Assembly: GCA_013334545.1 (NCBI GenBank) | Contig: JAAXXJ010000160.1 | Location: 1 to 6,820, forward strand | From: Nitrospirota bacterium | GTDB lineage: Bacteria > Nitrospirota > UBA9217 | DNA length: 6,820 bases | Direction of reading: 5' to 3' | Shown: positions 1-5,769 of the stretch, piece by piece | Position numbering within the stretch: position 1 is the stretch's first letter | Layout: the number at the start of each line of letters is the position of its first letter | The notes under the pieces: generated by a model | Seen by the model: the letters and a program-made list of their open reading frames with translations, nothing else | Told to the model about the DNA's origin: nothing | Databases searched by the model: none | Translations under genes and position numbers: made by a program

Positions 1-183
1 CTCGGCATCATCTCCGGAGAACAGCGGGAAGAGCTCCTCGACAAGGCATTGTCGCTCCACTCCGGAAGGATCGAGCTTTCCCACATGAAATCCCTTCTCG
101 CGCTTGATCTGTTCGCCGATGAGCAGGAATACGAGAGCGTGCTGGATACGGCGCTGAACAACAAGGGCACGGTGTGGAATTAA
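1..183 (+). CDS. smg: Smg/DUF494 family protein, C-terminal part (5' end outside window)
   Basis: An open frame enters from the left edge and ends at TAA 181-183, giving the last 60 residues. The visible part is mostly helical and charged, with segments REELLDKALSL, IELSHMKSLLALDLF and YESVLDTAL. From memory, this matches the C-terminal third of E. coli Smg in pattern: a helix ending in a VLAL-type stretch, an acidic 'DLEDLK' turn, an L/V-rich helix and a final helix before the end. DUF494/Smg proteins are small (about 150-160 residues in E. coli) and their molecular role is unsettled. Context supports the call: smg commonly follows dprA and lies next to topA or topA-like genes, and topA follows here after 125 bases. 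The frame uses the same GC-rich codons as its neighbours. The main uncertainty is that only the C-terminus is seen; a different small helical protein cannot be excluded. Confidence 0.7.
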   Translation, partial: LGIISGEQREELLDKALSLHSGRIELSHMKSLLALDLFADEQEYESVLDTALNNKGTVWN

Positions 184-190
184 ACCAGCT

Positions 191-230
191 GACTCGGAGA
201 CGCGGGGATGGCGAGACACGGAGAACAAAA
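191..230. repeat. Degenerate period-8 tandem repeat in the smg-topA spacer
   Basis: Starting 7 bases after the smg stop, the spacer reads as consecutive 8-base units: GACTCGGA (191-198), GACGCGGG (199-206), GATGGCGA (207-214), GACACGGA (215-222), then a decayed GAACAAAA (223-230). The consensus is about GACNCGGA. This is seen directly. Similar GACGCGGA/GACACGGA strings occur in intergenic DNA of some environmental GC-rich bacteria, which I recall only in general terms. No function is assigned. Confidence 0.6.
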
Positions 231-259
231 TGAGATACTGGTACTCCGTTGTGTATATT
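230..259 (+). promoter_or_regulatory. Possible sigma-70-type promoter for topA
   Basis: A -10-like TATATT (254-259, 5 of 6 to consensus) lies 18 bases after a -35-like ATGAGA (230-235, 4 of 6). It sits in the only AT-rich patch between smg and topA. A start near 266 would leave a leader of about 43 bases with an AAAGG ribosome binding site at 294-298. The -35 is weak and the gap from smg is short, so topA may also be read through from upstream. Confidence 0.35.
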
Positions 260-308
260 CATCGCATGACAACCCCGCATCTGCTCCGGCAATAAAGGCC
301 CCCCTACT

Positions 309-2618
309 ATGGCTATGAAATCACTCGTCATCGTTGAATCGCCCGCCAAGGCCAAGACCATCGGCAAGTACCTCGGCAAGGACTACACGGTCAAGGCGTC
401 CGTCGGCCACATCATGGACCTTCCCAAGAGCAAGCTGGGCGTGGACATCGAAAAGGACTTCGCGCCCCAGTACATCCAGATCAAGGGCAAGGCCAAGGTC
501 GTCAACGAGCTCAAGTCCGCCGCCAAGAAGGCCGACCGCATCCTGATCGCGACCGATCCGGACCGCGAGGGCGAGGCCATTGCCTCCCACGTGGCCGAGG
601 TGGTCTCCACGACCGCCAAGACCGAGGAGATCTACCGCGTTCTGTTCAACGAGATCACGAAGAAGGCGATCCTCAAGGCCATCGAGCAGCCCGGCAAGAT
701 CGACCCCAACAAGGTGGACGCCCAGCAGGCCCGACGCATTCTTGACCGGCTCGTGGGCTACCAGATCAGCCCCATCCTCTGGAAAAAGGTGCGCCGCGGC
801 CTGTCAGCCGGCCGCGTCCAGTCCGTGGCCCTGCGCCTGATCTGCGAGCGCGAAGAGGAGATCAAGGCCTTCAAGCCCGAGGAATTCTGGTCCCTCACCG
901 CACTCCTCGAGGGGAAGTTCCCGCCGCAGTTCGAGGCCAAGCTCCTGAAAAAGGACGAGGAGAAGCTCCGGGTCAAGAACAACGACGAGGTACAGCAGAT
1001 CCTCGCCGGCCTCCAGGGCGCAACGTACTCCGTCGCTCGCGTCGAGAAGAAGGAGCGCCGCCGCAACCCCGTCCCCCCCTTCACGACGAGCAAGCTCCAG
1101 CAGGAAGGCGGCCGGAAGCTCGGCTTCACCTCCCGGCGCACCATGGCCGTGGCACAGGGCCTCTATGAGGGCGTGGAACTCGGCACAGAAGGCGCCGTCG
1201 GACTCATCACCTACATGCGTACCGATTCTACCCGCGTGGGCGCCGAGGCGCAGCAGGAGGCCCGGGACCTGATCGCATCCAAGTACGGCAAGGAATACGT
1301 TCCCGCTGAACCCCCGGCCTACAAGAGCGCCAAGAGCGCCCAGGAAGCGCACGAGGCCATCCGCCCCACCTCGGTCATGCGCGAGCCCGACGCGATCAAG
1401 CAGTATCTCGAGCTTGACCAGTACAAGCTCTACAAGCTCATCTGGAACCGCTTTGTGGCAAGCCAGATGAACCCCGCGGTCATCGACCAGACGTCGGTGG
1501 ACATCAAGGCCAACGCCTATACCTTCCGGGCATCCGGGTCGGTCGTGAAGTTCCCCGGATTCATGGCGGTCTATATGGAGGAGCGGTCCGAGGACCAGGC
1601 CCCGTCCGACGACGACAACGGCGAGGCGGTCCTCCCCCCGCTCAACGAGGGCGACGCGCTGTCGCTCATCAAGCTCGATCCCAAGCAGCATTTCACCCAG
1701 CCGCCTCCGCGGTTCTCCGAGGCCCTGCTCGTCAAGACGCTGGAGGAAAAAGGCATCGGCAGGCCGAGCACCTATGCCGCGATCATCTCGACCATACAGG
1801 ACCGGGATTATGTGAACAAGCTGGAGAACAAGTTCCGCCCCACAGAGCTCGGCGTACTCGTGAACGGCCTGCTGGTGCAGCATTTTGCCAACATCCTGGA
1901 CGTTGCCTTCACGGCGCGCATGGAGGAAGAGCTCGACAAGATCGAGGAAGGCGGTCTGACGTGGGTGGCGGCCGTGCGGGATTTCTATGAGCCCTTTTCG
2001 AAGGACCTCGCGGCCGCCATGGCCGAGATGAAGGACTTCAAGGCGGAGCAGACCCCCACCGACATCAATTGCGACAAGTGCGGCAAGCCCATGATCATCA
2101 AGTGGGGCAGGAACGGCCAGTTCCTCGCCTGCTCGGGCTATCCTGACTGCAAGAACACCAAGCCCTTCGTGCGCACCGAGAGCGGCGGCGTCGAGGCCGC
2201 GCCTGAAGAAACCACCAGCGAGCTCTGCCCCAAATGCGGCTCCGGCATGGTGGTCAAACGGGGGCGGTTCGGCAAGTTCCTCGCCTGCTCGCGCTATCCG
2301 GAGTGCAACCACACCCAGGGCATGTCCACGGGCGTCCTCTGCCCCGAGGACGGCGGCATGATCGTGGAGCGGCGCTCCCGCTTCGGCAAGATGTTCTACT
2401 CCTGCGCGAACTACCCCAACTGCAAGTTCGCCGTGTGGTACAAGCCTGTGCCCCGCGCTTGTCCGCAATGCGGCGCACCCTTCCTGACGGAGAAGTTCTC
2501 CAAGAAGACCGGCCCCTACGTCGCCTGCTACAAGAAGGAATGCGGATATAAGGAAGTGCCGGCCACCGCGGGACAAGGTCCGGAAGGCCTAAGTCAGGAG
2601 ATCGATCCGGACCTGTGA
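309..2618 (+). CDS. topA: DNA topoisomerase I (type IA), TopA
   Basis: TopA cuts one DNA strand through a 5'-phosphotyrosine link, passes the other strand and so relaxes negative supercoils behind transcription and replication. The 769-residue product starts with the Toprim domain: VIVESPAKAKT with catalytic Glu10, then DPDREGEA with Asp83, Asp85 and Glu87 for Mg binding. The type IA core follows, including the QARRILDRLVGYQISPILW and RGLSAGRVQSVALRLI segments and the active-site Tyr302 in GLITYMRTDST. Four zinc-ribbon modules form the C-terminal DNA-binding region: C588/C591/C608/C614; C640/C643/C660/C666; C678/C699/C705, where Asp681 stands in the second position; and C718/C721/C740/C745. 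Length fits bacterial TopA (E. coli 865, many others 700-800). The ATG at 309 has AAAGG 10 bases upstream; an in-frame ATG at 315 is an alternative with poorer spacing. Identification is secure. Confidence 0.98.
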   Translation: MAMKSLVIVESPAKAKTIGKYLGKDYTVKASVGHIMDLPKSKLGVDIEKDFAPQYIQIKGKAKVVNELKSAAKKADRILIATDPDREGEAIASHVAEVVSTTAKTEEIYRVLFNEITKKAILKAIEQPGKIDPNKVDAQQARRILDRLVGYQISPILWKKVRRGLSAGRVQSVALRLICEREEEIKAFKPEEFWSLTALLEGKFPPQFEAKLLKKDEEKLRVKNNDEVQQILAGLQGATYSVARVEKKERRRNPVPPFTTSKLQQEGGRKLGFTSRRTMAVAQGLYEGVELGTEGAVGLITYMRTDSTRVGAEAQQEARDLIASKYGKEYVPAEPPAYKSAKSAQEAHEAIRPTSVMREPDAIKQYLELDQYKLYKLIWNRFVASQMNPAVIDQTSVDIKANAYTFRASGSVVKFPGFMAVYMEERSEDQAPSDDDNGEAVLPPLNEGDALSLIKLDPKQHFTQPPPRFSEALLVKTLEEKGIGRPSTYAAIISTIQDRDYVNKLENKFRPTELGVLVNGLLVQHFANILDVAFTARMEEELDKIEEGGLTWVAAVRDFYEPFSKDLAAAMAEMKDFKAEQTPTDINCDKCGKPMIIKWGRNGQFLACSGYPDCKNTKPFVRTESGGVEAAPEETTSELCPKCGSGMVVKRGRFGKFLACSRYPECNHTQGMSTGVLCPEDGGMIVERRSRFGKMFYSCANYPNCKFAVWYKPVPRACPQCGAPFLTEKFSKKTGPYVACYKKECGYKEVPATAGQGPEGLSQEIDPDL
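2577..2613 (+). other. Perfect 8-bp inverted repeat at the 3' end of topA
   Basis: GGTCCGGA (2577-2584) is complemented exactly by TCCGGACC (2606-2613), with a 21-base loop, inside the last codons of topA and ending 3 bases before the stop codon. No T-run follows, so it does not look like an intrinsic terminator. It could protect the 3' end of the topA message or be chance in GC-rich coding DNA. Confidence 0.3.
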
Positions 2619-2686
2619 TCAGGGATGGTGGCCGGACGTCAGGCATTGACGATCAGTATTCCACGGATGAACCAGCCATTCTTGCA

Positions 2687-2724
2687 CTTCCGGTCGAACT
2701 CCGCTTTCCGCATCCCGCACTCGT
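2687..2724. repeat. Degenerate period-7 tandem repeat in the topA-xerC spacer
   Basis: The spacer contains 7-base units in register: AACTCCG (2697-2703), CTTTCCG (2704-2710), CATCCCG (2711-2717) and CACTCGT (2718-2724). A related ACTTCCG lies at 2687-2693 but is 3 bases out of phase. The consensus is about CATTCCG. It differs from the period-8 repeat before topA. The rest of the 157-base gap between topA and xerC holds no convincing gene; the candidate xerC promoter lies at its right end. Confidence 0.5.
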
Positions 2725-2740
2725 TCAGGCCCTTCTCCCC

Positions 2741-2769
2741 TTGCAAATCCCCGTGTGATACGTTACAGT
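2741..2769 (+). promoter_or_regulatory. Candidate xerC promoter placing the start point on the ATG
   Basis: TTGCAA (2741-2746, 4 of 6 to TTGACA) is separated by exactly 17 bases from TACAGT (2764-2769, 4 of 6 to TATAAT). Transcription would start about 7 bases later, at 2776, the A of the chosen xerC ATG. No Shine-Dalgarno sequence precedes that ATG, so a leaderless message fits. Neither hexamer is strong; the spacing and the lack of a ribosome binding site are the main support. Confidence 0.4.
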
Positions 2770-2775
2770 ACCGGC

Positions 2776-3684
2776 ATGCGGAAGCATATCGACGACTTTG
2801 TGCGCCATCTCCGGAACGAACAGAACGTGTCCCCCCACACCGAGCGCAGCTACCGGTCGGACCTGGAGCAGCTCGCCGCCTTCGTCAATGATGCCGACCC
2901 TGCGGGCATCGGCCACCAGGACCTTCGGAGATACCTCGGCCACCTTATGGGCCTCAAGATCAGGAAGTCCTCGCTCGCCCGCAAGCTCTCCGCCATCCGC
3001 GCCTTCTACAAGTACCTGAACCGCACCGGCGTTCTGCAAAGCAATCCCGCGAGGCTCATCGCGACGCCCAAGCAGGACAAGCGCCTTCCCGCCGTGCTCA
3101 CGGTGGATGACGCCCTGCGGCTCATGAACGCCCCGCGCGATGGGGAAGGGTCCGAACTGCGCGACCGAGCCGTGCTCGAGACCCTCTACTCCACCGGCAT
3201 CCGCGCCGGCGAGCTCGTCGGGATCGACCACGAGGACATCGACCGGCAGGACCGCCTCATCCGCATCCGCGGCAAGGGACGGAAGGAACGCATCGTGCCC
3301 GTGGGCGAGAAAGCGCTCGAGGCCATCGATGCCTACCGTGCGCAGAAGCCGTCTGCGCCAAAGGATGGTGCGGTCTTCTCCGGTCCGTCAGGAAAACGCT
3401 TGACAGCCCGAACGGTTCAGCGTATTTTAGGAAACTATCGGAAAAAGCTGGGCCTTTCGCAGAAGGCAAGCCCTCACACGCTTCGGCACAGCTTTGCGAC
3501 ACACCTGCTGGAGTCCGGTGCAGACCTCCGGGCCATCCAGGAGCTTCTCGGCCACGCCAGCCTCTCCACCACCCAGCGGTACACGCATGTGAACCTCGAT
3601 GCGTTGATGGAGTCCTACGACAAGGCGCATCCGAGAGCGAAAAAGCAGGGATCCGGGGGCAAAGGTAAAGAACCATCTCGGTAA
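2776..3684 (+). CDS. xerC: Tyrosine recombinase XerC
   Basis: XerC is a site-specific recombinase that, usually with XerD, resolves chromosome dimers at dif near the terminus. The 302-residue product has the N-terminal SAM-like core-binding domain (about 1-85, HIDDFVRHLRNEQNVSPHTE) and the C-terminal catalytic domain (about 105-285). All catalytic residues are present: Arg143 (STGIRAGEL), Lys167 (IRGKGRKE), His234 and Arg237 (SPHTLRHSFATHLL), His260 (LLGHASLSTTQ) and nucleophile Tyr269 (QRYTHV). Length is typical (E. coli 298). A short basic, Gly/Lys-rich tail ends the protein. The ATG at 2776 gives the family's usual N-terminus; an in-frame GTG at 2755 would add seven residues, and neither has a Shine-Dalgarno sequence. 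The close link with hslV, as in the codV-clpQ-clpY cluster of Bacillus, favours the housekeeping XerC over a mobile-element integrase; XerD cannot be excluded by motifs alone. Confidence 0.93.
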   Translation: MRKHIDDFVRHLRNEQNVSPHTERSYRSDLEQLAAFVNDADPAGIGHQDLRRYLGHLMGLKIRKSSLARKLSAIRAFYKYLNRTGVLQSNPARLIATPKQDKRLPAVLTVDDALRLMNAPRDGEGSELRDRAVLETLYSTGIRAGELVGIDHEDIDRQDRLIRIRGKGRKERIVPVGEKALEAIDAYRAQKPSAPKDGAVFSGPSGKRLTARTVQRILGNYRKKLGLSQKASPHTLRHSFATHLLESGADLRAIQELLGHASLSTTQRYTHVNLDALMESYDKAHPRAKKQGSGGKGKEPSR

Positions 3685-3688
3685 TGAC

Positions 3689-3692
3689 GGAG
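3689..3692 (+). promoter_or_regulatory. hslV ribosome binding site deciding between two adjacent ATGs
   Basis: GGAG at 3689-3692 is followed by ATG at 3695 and ATG at 3698 in the same frame. Spacing is 2 bases to the first and 5 to the second, so 3698 is the better start. A third in-frame ATG at 3716 has no such site. Confidence 0.6.
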
Positions 3693-3697
3693 ATATG

Positions 3698-4240
3698 ATG
3701 AGCGAACAGAATACCATGCACGCAACAACGATCCTTGCGGTGCGGCGGAACGGGAAGACCGCGATTGCCGGCGACGGACAGGTAACGGTCGGCAGCACGG
3801 TCATGAAGCACAACGCCCGCAAGGTCCGCAAGATGTACAACGACCGGATCGTCGCCGGGTTCGCCGGAGCGACCGCCGACGCCTTCACGCTCTTCGAGAA
3901 GTTCGAGGCCAAGCTCGAACAGTACCACGGCAACCTAACCCGCGCCGCGGTGGAACTCGCGAAGGATTGGCGGACCGACAAGGTCCTCCGCCGGCTCGAG
4001 GCATTGATGATCGTTGCCGATGCCGAGCGCTCGTTCATCCTGTCGGGGAACGGCGACGTCATCGAGCCCGAGGACGGCATAGCCGCCATCGGTTCCGGCG
4101 GCCCGTACGCGCTCGCGGCCGCGCGCGCTCTCTCGGCGCACACGGCCTTGGGCGCACGCCAGACCGTGGAATCGGCCATGCAGATCGCCGGTGATATCTG
4201 CATCTACACGAACAAGGAGATCACGGTAGAAGAGCTGTAG
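3698..4240 (+). CDS. hslV: ATP-dependent protease subunit HslV (ClpQ)
   Basis: HslV is the proteasome-like peptidase of the cytoplasmic HslVU complex: two stacked hexamer rings that degrade proteins unfolded by HslU. The 180-residue product contains the family core: TTILAVRRNG with the conserved N-terminal threonine pair (Thr10, Thr11), AGDGQVT, VMKHNARKVRK with the Lys equivalent to mature Lys33, FAGATADAFTLFEKFEAKLE, AVELAKDWRTDK, IGSGGPYALAAARAL and GDICIYTNKEITVEEL. In E. coli the catalytic Thr directly follows the initiator Met. Here nine residues, MSEQNTMHA, precede it, so either a short propeptide is removed or a CodW-like N-terminal serine (Ser2) is used. Predicted mature length is 171, near the family norm. 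It starts 13 bases after xerC and is followed, after an unusually long 132-base spacer, by its partner hslU. The stop TAG is part of a GTAGAC repeat unit. Confidence 0.96.
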   Translation: MSEQNTMHATTILAVRRNGKTAIAGDGQVTVGSTVMKHNARKVRKMYNDRIVAGFAGATADAFTLFEKFEAKLEQYHGNLTRAAVELAKDWRTDKVLRRLEALMIVADAERSFILSGNGDVIEPEDGIAAIGSGGPYALAAARALSAHTALGARQTVESAMQIAGDICIYTNKEITVEEL

Positions 4241-4353
4241 ACCCCGTAGACGGCACACGGTAGACAGCATAGAGGGACCGGTGGATAGCACCCTGATGGC
4301 TGCTTCGAGCTTCTCGGCAATTCCCCGTCTCCTGTCTACCACCTACTGTCTAC
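4237..4353. repeat. GTAGAC inverted-repeat element between hslV and hslU
   Basis: GTAGAC occurs at 4237-4242 (covering the hslV stop codon), 4246-4251 and 4260-4265. The complement GTCTAC occurs at 4334-4339 and 4348-4353. The inner pairs have the same 14-base spacing on both sides, so arms 4246-4267 and 4332-4353 are complementary at 17 of 22 positions, with GTAGACAG perfect at the inner end (4260-4267 with 4332-4339). The 64 bases between hold no recognisable gene. The element fills most of the 132-base hslV-hslU gap. It resembles a REP-like or miniature palindromic unit, but target-site duplications are not evident and no transposase is near. Confidence 0.65.
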
Positions 4354-4363
4354 GTTGCTTTCT

Positions 4364-4368
4364 GGAGG
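4364..4368 (+). promoter_or_regulatory. Ribosome binding site selecting the TTG start of hslU
   Basis: GGAGG at 4364-4368 lies 4 bases before TTG 4373, which begins the frame reading MKDTLTPRQIVEELDRYIIG. An upstream in-frame TTG at 4355 would put this site inside the coding region and lies against the GTCTAC repeat, so 4373 is preferred. No ATG or GTG is available near the conserved N-terminus. Confidence 0.75.
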
Positions 4369-4372
4369 TTGC

Positions 4373-5722
4373 TTGAAAGACACCCTGACCCCGCGCCAGA
4401 TCGTCGAAGAACTGGACAGATACATCATCGGCCAGAACAAGGCCAAGCGCGCCGTGGCCATCGCGCTCCGGAACCGCTGGCGCCGCCAGCGCCTGCCCGA
4501 GGACCTTCGCGACGAGGTGATGCCGAAGAACATCATCATGATCGGCCCCACGGGCGTGGGCAAGACCGAGATCGCCCGGAGGCTCGCGCGGCTGGTGAAC
4601 GCCCCGTTCCTGAAGATCGAGGCGTCGAAGTTCACGGAAGTGGGCTATGTTGGGCGCGATGTGGACTCCATCGTCCGTGACCTGACCGAGATCGGTGTCA
4701 ACATGGTCAAGGCCGAGATGTCGGAGCAGGTGAAGGAGAAGGCCTCGGCCCTGGCCGAAGAGCGGCTCCTCGACCTGCTCCTGCCGCCGATCCGGCCGGT
4801 GAATACCGAAGGCTCACCCGAGGAGCAGCAGGAGAAACAGGAACAGCATACGACCACGCGGGAGAAGCTCCGCCTGCAGCTCCGCGCGGGAAAGCTCGAC
4901 GAACGGATGATCGAGCTCGACGCCAAGGAAAAGGTCATGCCCTTCGGCATCATCTCGAACGTGGGGATGGAAGAGATCGAGATGAACCTGAAGGAGATGC
5001 TCGGCGGCCTGCTCCCGGAGAAGACCAAAAAGCGAAAGCTCAAGGTGCCCGAGGCGCTCCGGTTCCTCGTGCAGGAAGAGGCTGCCAAGCTCATCGACAT
5101 GGACAAGGTCATGCGCGATGCGCTCCAGCGCGTTGAGCAATCGGGCATCGTGTTCCTGGACGAGATCGACAAGATCGCCGGCCGTGAGACCCAGGGGCCG
5201 GACGTTTCCCGGCAGGGCGTGCAGCGGGACCTCCTTCCCATCGTCGAGGGGTCCACGGTGACGACCAAATACGGCCCGGTCCGGACCGACCACGTGCTGT
5301 TCATCGCCGCGGGGGCGTTCCACATGTCCAAGCCCTCGGACCTCATACCCGAGCTCCAGGGGCGCTTCCCCATCCGGGTGGAGCTCGACGCCCTGGGCAA
5401 GGACGACTTCGTGCGCATCCTGACAGAGCCGCAGAACGCGCTGATCAAGCAGCAGGTGGCCCTCCTGGCGACCGAGGAGATCACGCTCCATTTCGCGACG
5501 GACTCCATCGAAGAGATCGCGGCGACTGCCGCGAGCGTGAACGAGCGGACCGAGAACATCGGCGCCCGGAGGCTCCACACCATCATCGAGAAGCTGCTGG
5601 ACGAGATATCCTTCGATGCGCCGGAGAAGAGAGGCACGAAGGTGACGATCGACGCGAAGTACGTCCGGGAAAAACTTTCGGAGATCGTCAAGAGCGAGGA
5701 CCTGAGCAGGTACATCTTATAG
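4373..5722 (+). CDS. hslU: HslU (ClpY), ATPase/unfoldase subunit of the HslVU protease
   Basis: HslU is the AAA+ hexamer that recognises, unfolds and threads substrates into HslV, opening its pore. The 449-residue product (E. coli 443) shows the family order: N-terminal LTPRQIVEELDRYIIGQ, Walker A GPTGVGKT (58-65), pore loop GYVG (91-94), the inserted I domain (about 110-240, rich in Glu/Gln/Lys around SPEEQQEKQEQ), Walker B VFLDEID with Asp263-Glu264, the arginine finger in GRFPIRVEL (Arg331) and sensor 2 in NIGARRLHT (Arg399). The last residues, EDLSRYIL, are the conserved tail that inserts between HslV subunits, so the protein is complete and should activate HslV. Translation starts at TTG behind GGAGG. 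A 47-base gap separates it from argB, consistent with co-transcription. Codon use matches its neighbours. Confidence 0.97.
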   Translation: MKDTLTPRQIVEELDRYIIGQNKAKRAVAIALRNRWRRQRLPEDLRDEVMPKNIIMIGPTGVGKTEIARRLARLVNAPFLKIEASKFTEVGYVGRDVDSIVRDLTEIGVNMVKAEMSEQVKEKASALAEERLLDLLLPPIRPVNTEGSPEEQQEKQEQHTTTREKLRLQLRAGKLDERMIELDAKEKVMPFGIISNVGMEEIEMNLKEMLGGLLPEKTKKRKLKVPEALRFLVQEEAAKLIDMDKVMRDALQRVEQSGIVFLDEIDKIAGRETQGPDVSRQGVQRDLLPIVEGSTVTTKYGPVRTDHVLFIAAGAFHMSKPSDLIPELQGRFPIRVELDALGKDDFVRILTEPQNALIKQQVALLATEEITLHFATDSIEEIAATAASVNERTENIGARRLHTIIEKLLDEISFDAPEKRGTKVTIDAKYVREKLSEIVKSEDLSRYIL

Positions 5723-5736
5723 ATTTCCAGCCTGCA

Positions 5737-5756
5737 GGCCAGTCAGCTTGACGGCT
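5737..5756 (+). other. Small hairpin just before the argB ribosome binding site
   Basis: In the hslU-argB gap, GCC-A-GTCA (5738-5745) pairs with TGAC-GGC (5749-5755) around a GCT loop, leaving A5741 bulged and allowing a G-U pair at the base (5737/5756). It ends 4 bases before GAGG 5761-5764. It overlaps a 10-base palindrome, GCCTGCAGGC, at 5730-5739. No T-run follows, so it is not an intrinsic terminator; an effect on argB translation is possible but unproven. Confidence 0.35.
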
Positions 5757-5769
5757 GCACGAGGTTGCT

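Noticed and set aside
241..268. TGTATATT at 252-259 resembling the centre of a dif (XerCD) site
   Set aside because: Only the central octamer matches; the flanking 11 bases on the left and 9 on the right do not fit either recombinase arm. It is better read as a -10 box.
8..379. 123-codon minus-strand frame over smg, the spacer and the topA start
   Set aside because: Its sequence is partly the translated period-8 repeat (SPSPRLRVS) and overlaps two conserved genes.
804..2576. 590-codon open frame on the minus strand opposite topA
   Set aside because: It is the mirror of a GC-rich gene with strong third-position bias; its translation is low-complexity and shows no family motifs, while the plus strand has complete TopA motifs.
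2619..2686. Promoter starting with TTGACG at 2646
   Set aside because: No -10-like hexamer lies 16-18 bases downstream.
2625..2891. 88-codon plus-strand frame spanning the topA-xerC spacer
   Set aside because: It runs through the period-7 repeat and into xerC in a different frame, has no ribosome binding site and shows no motif.
2776..3684. XerC as an integrase of a mobile element
   Set aside because: No attachment-site repeats, cargo genes or compositional change are seen, and the gene sits in a conserved housekeeping cluster.
4645..5715. 356-codon minus-strand open frame opposite hslU
   Set aside because: Serine- and arginine-rich shadow translation with no recognisable domain; hslU is complete on the plus strand.
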